Source: Pseudomonadota bacterium
GTDB lineage: Bacteria; Pseudomonadota; Alphaproteobacteria; Rhizobiales; Xanthobacteraceae
Assembly (NCBI GenBank): GCA_018240595.1
Contig: JAFEFL010000025.1
Coordinates: 248,001 to 312,000, forward strand
Direction of reading: 5' to 3'
Length of the DNA: 64,000 bases
The first letter of the stretch is position 1; the number at the start of each line of letters is the position of its first letter. Below are positions 56,045-63,971 of the stretch, one piece after another. The notes under the pieces were generated by a model. That model did not search any database, was not told the origin of the DNA, and saw only the letters and a program-made list of their open reading frames with translations. The translations under genes were made by a program, and so were the position numbers.

Positions 56045-56947
56045 ATGGCGATCCCCCGCCGCTTTCTGCCGTCGATGTCCCTGCTCTACGCTTTCGAGGC
56101 AGCGGCGCGCAGCGCGAGTTTCACCGCGGCGGCGGCCGAGCTCAACCTGACGCAGAGCGCCGTCAGCCGGCAGGTGCGCGCCCTCGAGGAGCTGCTCGGC
56201 TGCGACCTGTTCCTGCGCGAGCGGCAAACCGTAAAACTGACCGCTGCCGGCGAGGCCTATGCCTCGGAAATCCGCGAGGCGTTGCGCAAGATTGGCACCG
56301 CGACCCTGGGTTTGCGCGCCAATCCGGCCGGCGGCAGCCTTAACCTCGCGATCCTGCCGACCTTCGGCACGCGCTGGCTGGCGCCGCGCCTGCCCGGCTT
56401 TCTCGCGGAGAATCCGGGCATTACCGTCAACCTGACGACGCGGCTGGCGCCGTTCGACTTCCAGTTCGACCAGGTCGATGCCGCGATCCATTTCGGCGAG
56501 GACGACTGGTCCGGCGCCGACATGGAATTGCTGATGGGTGAAGTCGTCGTCCCGGCCTGCAGCGTCGGCCTGCGCGCGCAGCTCGGCATCGGGACGCCGC
56601 AGGACCTGGCGACAGCGCCGCTCCTGCATCTCATTTCCCGCCCCGATGCCTGGGAGCGCTGGTTCGCCGCCATGGACATGACCGTGGGGCATGTTTCCGG
56701 CATGCTCATCGACCAGTTCGCCACCGCCGCGCAGGCCGCGGCCGCCGGAATGGGCGTCGCGCTGCTGCCGAAATTTCTGATCGAGGCCGAGCTTTCGCGC
56801 GGCGATCTGGTCGAGGCGGTTGATGGCGGCGACGTGCCGAGCGCCGGGCACTATTATCTCGCCTGGCCGCCGAAACGATCGTCCTATCCGCCGCTGCAGG
56901 CGTTTCGCGCCTGGCTGAAGAAACAGCTCGCGGGGGAAGCCGCCTAG
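56045..56947 (+). CDS. LysR-family transcriptional regulator (GcvA-like)
   Basis: 300 residues from MAIPRRFLPSMSLL (GGAG about 7 bp upstream; an earlier ATG gives an unlikely 31-residue extension). N-terminal winged HTH (about 10-66: ALEAFEAAARSASF-type start, AAAAELNLTQSAVSRQVRALEELLG). Effector domain has the GcvA-like LAILPTFGTRWLAPRLPGF and GMGVALLPKFLIEAEL. Divergent from hglS, so most likely controls the hglS-amaA-amaB operon. No certain T-N11-A box was assigned. Confidence 0.93.
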   Translation: MAIPRRFLPSMSLLYAFEAAARSASFTAAAAELNLTQSAVSRQVRALEELLGCDLFLRERQTVKLTAAGEAYASEIREALRKIGTATLGLRANPAGGSLNLAILPTFGTRWLAPRLPGFLAENPGITVNLTTRLAPFDFQFDQVDAAIHFGEDDWSGADMELLMGEVVVPACSVGLRAQLGIGTPQDLATAPLLHLISRPDAWERWFAAMDMTVGHVSGMLIDQFATAAQAAAAGMGVALLPKFLIEAELSRGDLVEAVDGGDVPSAGHYYLAWPPKRSSYPPLQAFRAWLKKQLAGEAA

Positions 56948-57936
56948 GCCTTGCCGCCGGCGTCAACCAGCGCGGCCGCGGTGAGATCCTCGATGGCGGC
57001 GCCGACCGACTTGAACAACGTGATCTCGCTCGCATCTTGGCGGCCGGCCTTGGCGCCGCTCGCCAGTTCATGGAGATCGGCGCAGATGCTGTCGGCATTC
57101 CAGCGTCCGCTCGCGACCGGCTGCAGCAGATCGCCGGCCTCGGCCTTCGTGCCCGTATAAGTATCGACATAAACGCGCGAACGCATGACGGCATCGTCGT
57201 CGCTTTCGCGCATCTGCGGCGTGAACGCGCCGACGAGATCGACATGCGTGCCGGGACGCAAATGCCGCCCCAGCACAAGCGGTACGGTCGAGGTCGTGGC
57301 GCAGCTGATGATGTCGGCTTGCGCCATCGCGGCGGCGATGTCGTTCGCCGGCGTCGCGGCAAGTCCCTGCTGGCGCAGCTTCTCGACCAGCTCCGCCGCG
57401 CGCGAAGGATGCCGGCCCCAGACCAGCACCTTCTCGATCGGCCGCACGGCGGCATGCGCCGCCGGCAGATGCGCGGCGAGATGTCCGGTGCCGATCATGA
57501 GCAGCACTTTGGAGTCCGCTCGCGACAGATAGGACGACGCCAGCGCCGACGCCGCCGCGGTGCGGCGGTTGGTCAGGGCTTCGCCGTCGATCGTCGCCAG
57601 CGGCACGCCGGTTTCGCCGTCGAACAGCATGTACAGCGACGACACCGCGCCGATGCCTTTCGCGGCGTTCTGCGGAAACACGGTGACCAGCTTGACGCCG
57701 AGCGTCTTGCCCCGCCGCCAGGCCGGCATGGTGAGCAGATGCGCCGGCGCGCCGGGTACGCCGACTTCGTAACTCTGCCGCACCGGCATCGCCTCGCCGC
57801 CTTGTCTGAATGCTTCACGGAGGGCTTCGACCAGCCGCGGATAATCGAGAGCGGCGTTCACTTCGGCGGCGGAGTAGCTGCGCAACGATGTCGTCCTGTT
57901 GTCGGTGTTCGGTGCGGCCGCATGATGGGCGCGCAT
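56944..57936 (-). CDS. Ornithine cyclodeaminase/mu-crystallin family, probable ketimine reductase (copy 2)
   Basis: 330 residues. Family segments KLVTVFPQNAAKGIGAVSSLYMLFDGETGVPLATIDGEALTNRRTAAASALA, Rossmann motif VLLMIGTGHLAAHLPAAHAA, and VDLVGAFTPQMRES. More canonical than copy 1: it keeps the LTNRRTAAASALA arginine motif. The N-terminal 17 residues are weakly supported; a TTG start at LRSYSAAEV is possible. Overlaps the LysR stop. Its promoter region holds a LacI-type operator shared with the divergent binding-protein gene, so it may belong to the 58-64 kb locus rather than to lysine breakdown. Confidence 0.86.
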   Translation of the reverse strand: MRAHHAAAPNTDNRTTSLRSYSAAEVNAALDYPRLVEALREAFRQGGEAMPVRQSYEVGVPGAPAHLLTMPAWRRGKTLGVKLVTVFPQNAAKGIGAVSSLYMLFDGETGVPLATIDGEALTNRRTAAASALASSYLSRADSKVLLMIGTGHLAAHLPAAHAAVRPIEKVLVWGRHPSRAAELVEKLRQQGLAATPANDIAAAMAQADIISCATTSTVPLVLGRHLRPGTHVDLVGAFTPQMRESDDDAVMRSRVYVDTYTGTKAEAGDLLQPVASGRWNADSICADLHELASGAKAGRQDASEITLFKSVGAAIEDLTAAALVDAGGKA

Positions 57937-58024
57937 CGGCGGGACTTGCCTATCCTCTTTCGCCGCATCGCGCCACGCAACCGAGCTTTACTGCGCTGCA
58001 CGCGAAACGGCGCGGCTTTCCCAT

Positions 58025-58040
58025 TTTAAATCGATCTAAA
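58025..58040. promoter_or_regulatory. Putative LacI-family operator, site 1
   Basis: TTTAAATCGATCTAAA: a 16-bp palindrome with one mismatched pair and a central CG, typical of LacI-family sites. 14 of 16 bases match the second copy at 63848-63863. Lies 110 bp upstream of the family-5 binding-protein gene and 88 bp from the divergent OCD gene. Confidence 0.72.
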
Positions 58041-58149
58041 TCGTGATAAACAGCGGAAATGGGCGCCTGACGCAGACCTGCGCCGGCACCCGTGACGCAA
58101 GCGGTAAAGGCTTCAAGCCGCAGACAAAAAATCCGTGAGGGAGGGAGTT

Positions 58150-59775
58150 ATGACGTCCGAAAAAGGCATGTGGCTCAACCGCCGTCAGGTCGGGCAACTT
58201 CTCGGCATCGGCGGAGCAGCGCTGACGGGGCTGCTGCCGTCGCGGGTCTTCGCCCAGTCGCGCAAGACGACCCTGGTTCTCGGCATCGACATCAGCGACA
58301 CGATCACGCTCGATCCGGCGCGGCTCGCGCAATACACCTCGCCGATGACGGTGAACACGGCTTACGAGCCGCTCGTCACCATGGCGCCCGGCGATTACAT
58401 CAACGTCAAGCCGGCGCTGGCGACCAAATGGGCGCGCACGCCAGACGGCAAGGGCTGGCGGTTCACCTTGCGCCAGGGCGTCAAGTTCGCATCCGGCAAG
58501 CCAATGACGGTCGAGGACGTCAAATGGTCGTTCGAGCGGCTGATCAACCTCAAGGATCAGCCGGCGCAATATGTCGAGAACATCGATCGCGTCGCCGCGG
58601 TCGACGCCAACACCTTCGACATCATCCTGAAAATCCCGGAGCAGCCGATCCTCACCGTTCTGGCGGCGCCGGAATTCGTCGTCATGGAAAAGGCCGTGGT
58701 CGAGGCCAATGGCGGCACCGCCGGCGCCGACGCCAAGACCGCCGACAAGGCGACGACCTGGCTCAACGGCAAATCGGCCGGCACCGGCGCCTATCAGCTC
58801 GCGGCCTGGGAGCGCAACGCGCAGATCCAGCTCGTGCGCAACGAGCATTACTGGGGCGGCAAGCCGCCGTATGAACGTGTCGTCATCCGCCACATCAGCG
58901 ACGGCGCCGCGCAACTGCTGGCGGTGCGCCGCGGCGACGTCGATGCGGCGTTCAACCTGATCCCCGAGCAGATCAAGTCGCTCAAGGACGACAAGAACGT
59001 CCGCCTCGACCCGCTTAAAAGCCTGGACTTCGTCTACATGGCGCTGACGCAGGAGCCGGAGTTCAACAAGGCGCTGGCCGTCAAGGAATGCCGCCAGGCG
59101 ATCGGCTATGCGATCGATTATGACGGCATCAAGAACTCGATGCTCGGCGGCGCGGCACTGCGTCCGGCGCACTTCCTGCCGATCGGCGTCGAAGGCTCGA
59201 CCGAGGAAATCGCGAAACAGATCGGCTTCCGCAACGATCCGGCGAAAGCCAAGGAACTCCTGGCCAAGGGCGGCTATCCGGACGGCTTCGAGTTCGAGAT
59301 CGCTTACGGTAATGCCGCGGTGCAAGGCGTGACCTATCAGGACCTCGGACAGAAGATCCAATCCGACCTCGCCCGTGTCGGCATCAAGGCGCAACTCAAG
59401 CCAATGGATCAGGTGAACCTGCGTACCGAATACACCGGCGGCAAGTCCAAGGGCGGCGTGCTCACCTTCTGGAATCCGCCGGCGGTGGACAACCTGCTGT
59501 GGGCGGCGGCCGTCGTGCAGCGCGTCGCCAAGCGCGTGCACTGGAATGTGCCGAAGGATGTCTATGACCTGGCCTTCAAGGCCTATGTCGAGCAGGACGC
59601 CAAGAAGCGCGCCGAGATGTGGGTGAACTGGCAGAAGGTGCTGGTCGATCAGGCCAACCACTTCATCCTGTTCCAGCCCGTGTACCAGATCGCCGTGCGC
59701 CAGACGATCGGCAAGTTCCCGCTCACGGCGGCGGGCTGGATGCTCGATGTCAAGGACGTGAAGCCGAAGGCGTAA
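58150..59775 (+). CDS. Family-5 ABC substrate-binding protein (peptide/opine/amide type)
   Basis: 541 residues from MTSEKGMWLNRRQ (GGGAGGGAG upstream). Signal peptide with NRRQVGQLLGIGGAALTGLLPSRVFAQS, twin-arginine-like. Mature fold: LDPARLAQYTSPMTVNTAYEPL, WRFTLRQGVKFASGKPMTVEDVKWSFERL, KPPYERVVIRHISDGAAQLLAVRRGDVDAAF, RQAIGYAIDYDGI. Ligand unknown. The matching permease genes appear to begin at the right edge, so the transporter is split around catabolic genes. A terminator follows. Confidence 0.92.
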   Translation: MTSEKGMWLNRRQVGQLLGIGGAALTGLLPSRVFAQSRKTTLVLGIDISDTITLDPARLAQYTSPMTVNTAYEPLVTMAPGDYINVKPALATKWARTPDGKGWRFTLRQGVKFASGKPMTVEDVKWSFERLINLKDQPAQYVENIDRVAAVDANTFDIILKIPEQPILTVLAAPEFVVMEKAVVEANGGTAGADAKTADKATTWLNGKSAGTGAYQLAAWERNAQIQLVRNEHYWGGKPPYERVVIRHISDGAAQLLAVRRGDVDAAFNLIPEQIKSLKDDKNVRLDPLKSLDFVYMALTQEPEFNKALAVKECRQAIGYAIDYDGIKNSMLGGAALRPAHFLPIGVEGSTEEIAKQIGFRNDPAKAKELLAKGGYPDGFEFEIAYGNAAVQGVTYQDLGQKIQSDLARVGIKAQLKPMDQVNLRTEYTGGKSKGGVLTFWNPPAVDNLLWAAAVVQRVAKRVHWNVPKDVYDLAFKAYVEQDAKKRAEMWVNWQKVLVDQANHFILFQPVYQIAVRQTIGKFPLTAAGWMLDVKDVKPKA

Positions 59776-59800
59776 TGCGCGCCACCGGCGCCAACACGAA

Positions 59801-59826
59801 GGGCGGCCCCAGCGGCCGCCCTTTTT
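59801..59826 (+). terminator. Terminator after the family-5 binding-protein gene
   Basis: GGGCGGCC / GGCCGCCC eight-bp stem, 5-nt loop, then five T residues. Confidence 0.92.
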
Positions 59827-59842
59827 CATTGCCGACGTGGTG

Positions 59843-60610
59843 CTAGCGCTTGAACTCGGCGACACGGCCCTCGCGGAACGCATTGATGCCTTCGAGATGA
59901 TCGCCGGCCGAGAAGCACAGCGTGTTCATCTCGTTCTCGTAGCGCAGGCCCGCATCCAGCGTCGATGACAGCGCCATGCGCGTCGCCGCCTTCACCGACT
60001 GCGAAGCGACCGGGCTGTAGCCCGCGATCCTGGCGCACAGCGCCCGCGCGTTGCCCTCGAGCTCGGCATCGTCGACGAGATACTCGACGAGGCCGAGCCG
60101 GTAGGCCTCTTCGCCGTCGATCGGCTCTCCGGTCAGCAACAGCCGCATCGCCTGGCCGTAGCCGACGATGCGCGGCAGCATTTGCGAGGCGCCGCCGCCG
60201 CCGACCCAGCCGCGCGTCACCTCGGGGAAGCCCAGTTTCATGCTGCGCCCGGCGACCCGGATGTCCGCTGCCATGGCCATTTCGGCGCCGCCGCCCAGCA
60301 CCCAGCCCTTCAGCGCGGCGATGACCGGCTTCTTGATGTTGCGGATCGCGCTCTCGTAGATCACGCGGTTGCGGAACGCCCAGGCGCTCGGGTATTCGGC
60401 TAGGGAGTTCAGGTCGCTGCCGGAACAGAACGCCCGCTCGCCGGCGCCCTTGAGCATGACGACGCGGACGGTTTCGTCGCGATCGACCGCCATACATATG
60501 GCCTGCAATTCCGCCGCCATCTTCGGCGTCATGGCGTTGTGCTTTTGCGGACGATTGAGCATTATCTCGCCGACGTAATTGGCGACGGTAAATGTGATTT
60601 CCTCGGTCAT
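59843..60610 (-). CDS. Enoyl-CoA hydratase/isomerase family protein
   Basis: 255 residues from MTEEITF, set by a perfect GGAGGT six bases upstream. Crotonase fold: LNRPQKHNAMTPKM, oxyanion-hole strand ERAFCSGSDLNSLAEYP (Ser-Gly-Ser-Asp rather than SAGADL) and IAALKGWVLGGGAEMAMAADIRVA, then GFPEVTRGWVGGGGASQMLPRIVG. A glutamate in FPEV may be catalytic; the second usual acid is not obvious, so hydratase versus isomerase or hydrolase is open. Divergent from the LacI gene. Confidence 0.9.
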   Translation of the reverse strand: MTEEITFTVANYVGEIMLNRPQKHNAMTPKMAAELQAICMAVDRDETVRVVMLKGAGERAFCSGSDLNSLAEYPSAWAFRNRVIYESAIRNIKKPVIAALKGWVLGGGAEMAMAADIRVAGRSMKLGFPEVTRGWVGGGGASQMLPRIVGYGQAMRLLLTGEPIDGEEAYRLGLVEYLVDDAELEGNARALCARIAGYSPVASQSVKAATRMALSSTLDAGLRYENEMNTLCFSAGDHLEGINAFREGRVAEFKR

Positions 60611-60688
60611 GACCACCTCCGGCATCTTGCGGTTTCATATCCTGCGCGAACGACATGCTTCGCCGCGCGGCGAAAATAGTGAATAGCC

Positions 60689-61771
60689 ATGGCAGCCGCG
60701 CCCAAATCGCCAAGCAGGAGCCGCAGCCGACTGACCCTGCGCGACCTCGCCGAGCACGCCGGCGTGTCGCCGGCGACGGTCTCGCTGGTGCTGCGCAAGA
60801 GCCCACTGGTGGCGGAGAAGACCCGCGAACGCGTCGTCGAGTCGATGCGCACGCTCGGCTACGTCTATAACCGCGGCGCCGCCAGCCTGCGCACGCAGCG
60901 TACCCACACGGTCGGGGTCGCCATCAATGAACTTGCCAATCCCTATTTCGCCGAACTGACCGCCGCCATCGAGCGGGCGCTCAACCGCATGGGTTATTCG
61001 GTGTTTCTGAGCAACTCGGCCGAGGACACGGCGCGGCAGGACCAGTTCATCGACACGATGCGCGAATACAATGCCGACGGCATCATCATCTGCCCTGCTG
61101 CCGGCACCACGGCGAAGGCGCTGCACCGGCTGAACAAGATCGACATGCCGTGCGTGCAGATCTCGCGCTACGTGCGCGACGCCAAGCTCGACTTCGCCGG
61201 CAACGATCACCGCCGCGGCATGTTCCTGACCACCGAGCATCTCATTTCGCTCGGCCACCGCCGCATTGCCATGGTCGGCGGCCTCGATTTGATTTCCACC
61301 GGCTGGGAGCGCCGCGCCGGCTACGCCGAAGCGCTCGCCGCACACGGCATTCCGCTCGACGAAAAGCTGATCATCCACACGACGCCGACCCGCGAGAACG
61401 GCGCCGAGGCGATCAAGGCCCTGCTCGAAATGCCGCATCCGCCGACCGCGGCCGCATGCTTCAACGATGTCGTCGCCTTCGGCGTGATGCTGGGTCTGCG
61501 CCAACTCGGCATGGAGCCGGGGCGCGACTTTGCCGTGACCGGCCAGGACGACATCAGGGAGGCGGCGTTGTGGAGCCCCGCTCTGACCACCGTGGCGATC
61601 GACACGACCGCCATGGGCGAACTCGCCGCGCAGATGCTGCTCGACCGCATCGCCGATCACAAGGCGCCGCGCCGCGAATCCGTGCTCGAGCCCAAGCTGG
61701 TGGTGCGCGCGTCGAGCGGACAGCCCATCAACGACCGCGCCCGGCCGATGCGGCGCTCCGCGGGCAAGTAA
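60689..61771 (+). CDS. LacI-family transcriptional regulator
   Basis: 360 residues. N-terminal LacI HTH (about 15-65: LTLRDLAEHAGVSPATVSLVLRKSPLVAEKTRERV) and hinge helix region, followed by a periplasmic-binding-like core (VGVAINELANPYFAELTAAIERAL; FAGNDHRRGMFLTTEHLISLGHRRIAMVGG; FAVTGQDDIREAALWSPALTTV). Likely controls the surrounding acyl-CoA locus through the two 16-bp palindromes at 58025 and 63848. Effector unknown. No copy of the palindrome lies in its own promoter region. Confidence 0.94.
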   Translation: MAAAPKSPSRSRSRLTLRDLAEHAGVSPATVSLVLRKSPLVAEKTRERVVESMRTLGYVYNRGAASLRTQRTHTVGVAINELANPYFAELTAAIERALNRMGYSVFLSNSAEDTARQDQFIDTMREYNADGIIICPAAGTTAKALHRLNKIDMPCVQISRYVRDAKLDFAGNDHRRGMFLTTEHLISLGHRRIAMVGGLDLISTGWERRAGYAEALAAHGIPLDEKLIIHTTPTRENGAEAIKALLEMPHPPTAAACFNDVVAFGVMLGLRQLGMEPGRDFAVTGQDDIREAALWSPALTTVAIDTTAMGELAAQMLLDRIADHKAPRRESVLEPKLVVRASSGQPINDRARPMRRSAGK

Positions 61772-61806
61772 GGCTGAGCCGTCTCTGGCCGGCACGCCGG
61801 TCGCTC

Positions 61807-62577
61807 CTACAAGCGGTGAATATGCAGACCGCCGTCGACGTGGATCGCGTCGCCGGAACTGTAATGCAGGCTGCCCGACGCCAGCGTCACCGCCGCCTTG
61901 CCGATGTCGGCCGGCTCGCCCCAGCGCTTCGCGGGCACCACGCCCTCGCCGATCAGGCGATCGTATTTCTCGCGCACCACCGCGGTCATATCGGTGCGGA
62001 TGATGCCCGGGCGGATTTCGAAAACGGCGATGCCGGTTTCGGCCAGCCGCACCGCATAAAGCTTGGTCATCATCGAAATGGCGGTTTTGGACAGGCAGTA
62101 ATCGGCGCGCTCCGGCGCGACCAGCGTCGCATTGGCCGACGAGATGCAGATGATCGATCGCGGATGCCCGCCGGCCGGCGCCGCCACCATGCGCCGCGCG
62201 ATCGCCTGCGTCAGAAAGAACGGCCCGCGCAGATTGATGCCCATCACGGCATCATAGCTTTCCGGCGTCAGATCGAGCATGTCGCCGCGTACGCGCGACG
62301 TGATGCCGGCATTGTTGAACAGGCATTCGATGCCGCCGAAGGCGCTCCAGGCATCTCCGATCAGCTGGGCATGGCCAGCGAGATCGGCCACATCGCCTTC
62401 GACGAAGGCGGCGCCGGCGCCGCGCTGGCGCAGACCCGCCAGGGTCTCCTCGGCGGCTTCGTCGCGAACGATGTCGTTGATGACGACGTCATAGCCGGCC
62501 TCGGCGAAGGCATAGGCGACGCCGCGGCCGATGCCGCGCCGGCCGCCGGTGATGAAGACGCGTGGGCGCTCGCTCAT
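61807..62577 (-). CDS. Short-chain dehydrogenase/reductase
   Basis: 256 residues from MSERPRVFITGGRRGIG. Cofactor motif TGGRRGIGRG (about 10-19), NNAGIT, catalytic Ser in IICISSANA, YCLSK (Tyr-x3-Lys), and C-terminal YSSGDAIHVDGGLHI. Classical SDR acting on a hydroxyl or keto group with NAD(P); in an acyl-CoA locus, a 3-hydroxyacyl-CoA or 3-ketoacyl type step is plausible. Start overlaps the acyl-CoA dehydrogenase stop (ATGA), so the two are coupled. Confidence 0.93.
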   Translation of the reverse strand: MSERPRVFITGGRRGIGRGVAYAFAEAGYDVVINDIVRDEAAEETLAGLRQRGAGAAFVEGDVADLAGHAQLIGDAWSAFGGIECLFNNAGITSRVRGDMLDLTPESYDAVMGINLRGPFFLTQAIARRMVAAPAGGHPRSIICISSANATLVAPERADYCLSKTAISMMTKLYAVRLAETGIAVFEIRPGIIRTDMTAVVREKYDRLIGEGVVPAKRWGEPADIGKAAVTLASGSLHYSSGDAIHVDGGLHIHRL

Positions 62578-63725
62578 GCCAGCAACTGCCGGGCGATCAG
62601 CATGCGCTGGATCTGGTTGGTGCCTTCGTAGATCTGGGTGATCTTGGCGTCGCGATACAGCCGCTCGACTTCCATGCCGCGGATATAGCCCATGCCGCCA
62701 TGGACCTGCACGGCATTGGCGGCGTGCGTCACGGCGGCATCGGCGGCGAAGCATTTGGCCATCGAGCATTCGGTCGTCGCGCGCTCGCCGCTGTCGAGCG
62801 CGGCGGCGGCATGCAGGGTCATCAGCCGCGCCGCGTGCAGATCCTTGGCCATGTCGGCCAGCATCCACTGCACCGCCTGGAATTCGCTGATCGCCTGGCC
62901 GAACTGCCGCCGCTCCTTGGCGTAGGCGACCGAGGCATCGAGCGCGCCCTGCAGGATGCCGACGGCAAGCGCGGATATGCCGACGCGGCCCTTGTCGAGC
63001 ACGCTCATCATCATGTGGAAGCCGCGGTTGAGCGGGCCGAGCAAGGCGGTCTTCGGCAATTCGATATCGTCGAAATGCAGCGCGCCGACCGGCGAGGCGC
63101 GCTGGCCCATTTTGTGTTCCTGCCGGCCGACGCGATAGCCCTTGCGATCGCGCTCGACGATGAAGATGCTCATGCCGCGCTTGCCGAGCTCCGGCGCGGT
63201 GCGCGCCAGCACCACGGCAAAGTCGGCGACCGGCGCGTTGTGGATCCAAAGCTTGCCGCCGTTCAGGCGCCAGCCGTCCGCGGTTTCAACCGCCGTGGTC
63301 TTGATGCCCGAGACGTCGGAGCCGGCTTCCGCTTCGGTGATGGCATAGGCGCAGCGACGTTCCGCCCGCAGCAAGGGCGTGAGGAACGTGCGCTGCTGCT
63401 CGGGCGTGCCGTAGGTCGACAGCAACGTACCGACCAGTTCGACGAGGCCGCACTGATCGGCGACCGAGGCATAGCCCCGCGACAACTCCTCCATCACATG
63501 CGCATAGGACACGACGTCTGCCCCCGCGCCACCCAGTTCGTCGGACACGGTGATGCCGAACATGCCGAGTTGCGCCATCTTGGCGTAGAGATCGGCCGGG
63601 AACCGTTCGGTTTCGTCCAGTTCGGCGGCAATCGGGCGGATTTCGCGCTCGGCGAACTGGCGCGCGGTGTCGCGCATCATCTGATGACGACTTTCTGCGG
63701 CGCTTTCGATTTCTGCTATACTCAT
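62574..63725 (-). CDS. Acyl-CoA dehydrogenase
   Basis: 383 residues. Flavin/substrate segments AYAITEAEAGSDVSGIKTTA (about 128-147), LNGGKLWIHNAPVADFAVV, DKGRVGISALAVGILQGALD, YAKERRQFGQAISEFQAVQWMLADM. C-terminal QVHGGMGYIRGMEVERLYRDAKITQIYEGTNQIQRML carries the glutamate in YEGTNQ used as base in medium/short-chain enzymes. Oxidises an acyl-CoA at C2-C3, passing electrons to ETF. First gene of the minus-strand acd-SDR pair, divergent from a permease start. Confidence 0.95.
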   Translation of the reverse strand: MSIAEIESAAESRHQMMRDTARQFAEREIRPIAAELDETERFPADLYAKMAQLGMFGITVSDELGGAGADVVSYAHVMEELSRGYASVADQCGLVELVGTLLSTYGTPEQQRTFLTPLLRAERRCAYAITEAEAGSDVSGIKTTAVETADGWRLNGGKLWIHNAPVADFAVVLARTAPELGKRGMSIFIVERDRKGYRVGRQEHKMGQRASPVGALHFDDIELPKTALLGPLNRGFHMMMSVLDKGRVGISALAVGILQGALDASVAYAKERRQFGQAISEFQAVQWMLADMAKDLHAARLMTLHAAAALDSGERATTECSMAKCFAADAAVTHAANAVQVHGGMGYIRGMEVERLYRDAKITQIYEGTNQIQRMLIARQLLA

Positions 63726-63826
63726 GATCGTGCGGCTGATCGGCCCGTCCTGGTGTTCCGTCCCGGCTTCCGCGTCGCGGCATTGCGCGGCGGGGCTGTT
63801 GTCGTTGCGGTTATCCTAGGCGGGAT

Positions 63827-63863
63827 TTGACAAGCCGTCACCAAAAATTTAGAACGATCTAAA
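63827..63863 (+). promoter_or_regulatory. Sigma-70-type promoter overlapped by putative LacI operator, site 2
   Basis: TTGACA at 63827-63832, 17-bp spacer, then TAGAAC at 63850-63855. The palindrome TTTAGAACGATCTAAA (63848-63863; perfect six-base arms, central CG pair) covers the -10 box, a repressor geometry. It ends 108 bp before the permease ATG, almost the same distance as site 1 from its gene, and lies 123 bp from the divergent acyl-CoA dehydrogenase start. Confidence 0.72.
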
Positions 63864-63971
63864 AGGCGTAAAACAAGCCTTTTTGATGGGAGGGAGCACT
63901 GACCGTCCGACGACGCGCACAGCACCCGTATCTGGCGTCATCCGCCACTCGGATGGGCGGATAGCATCGCC

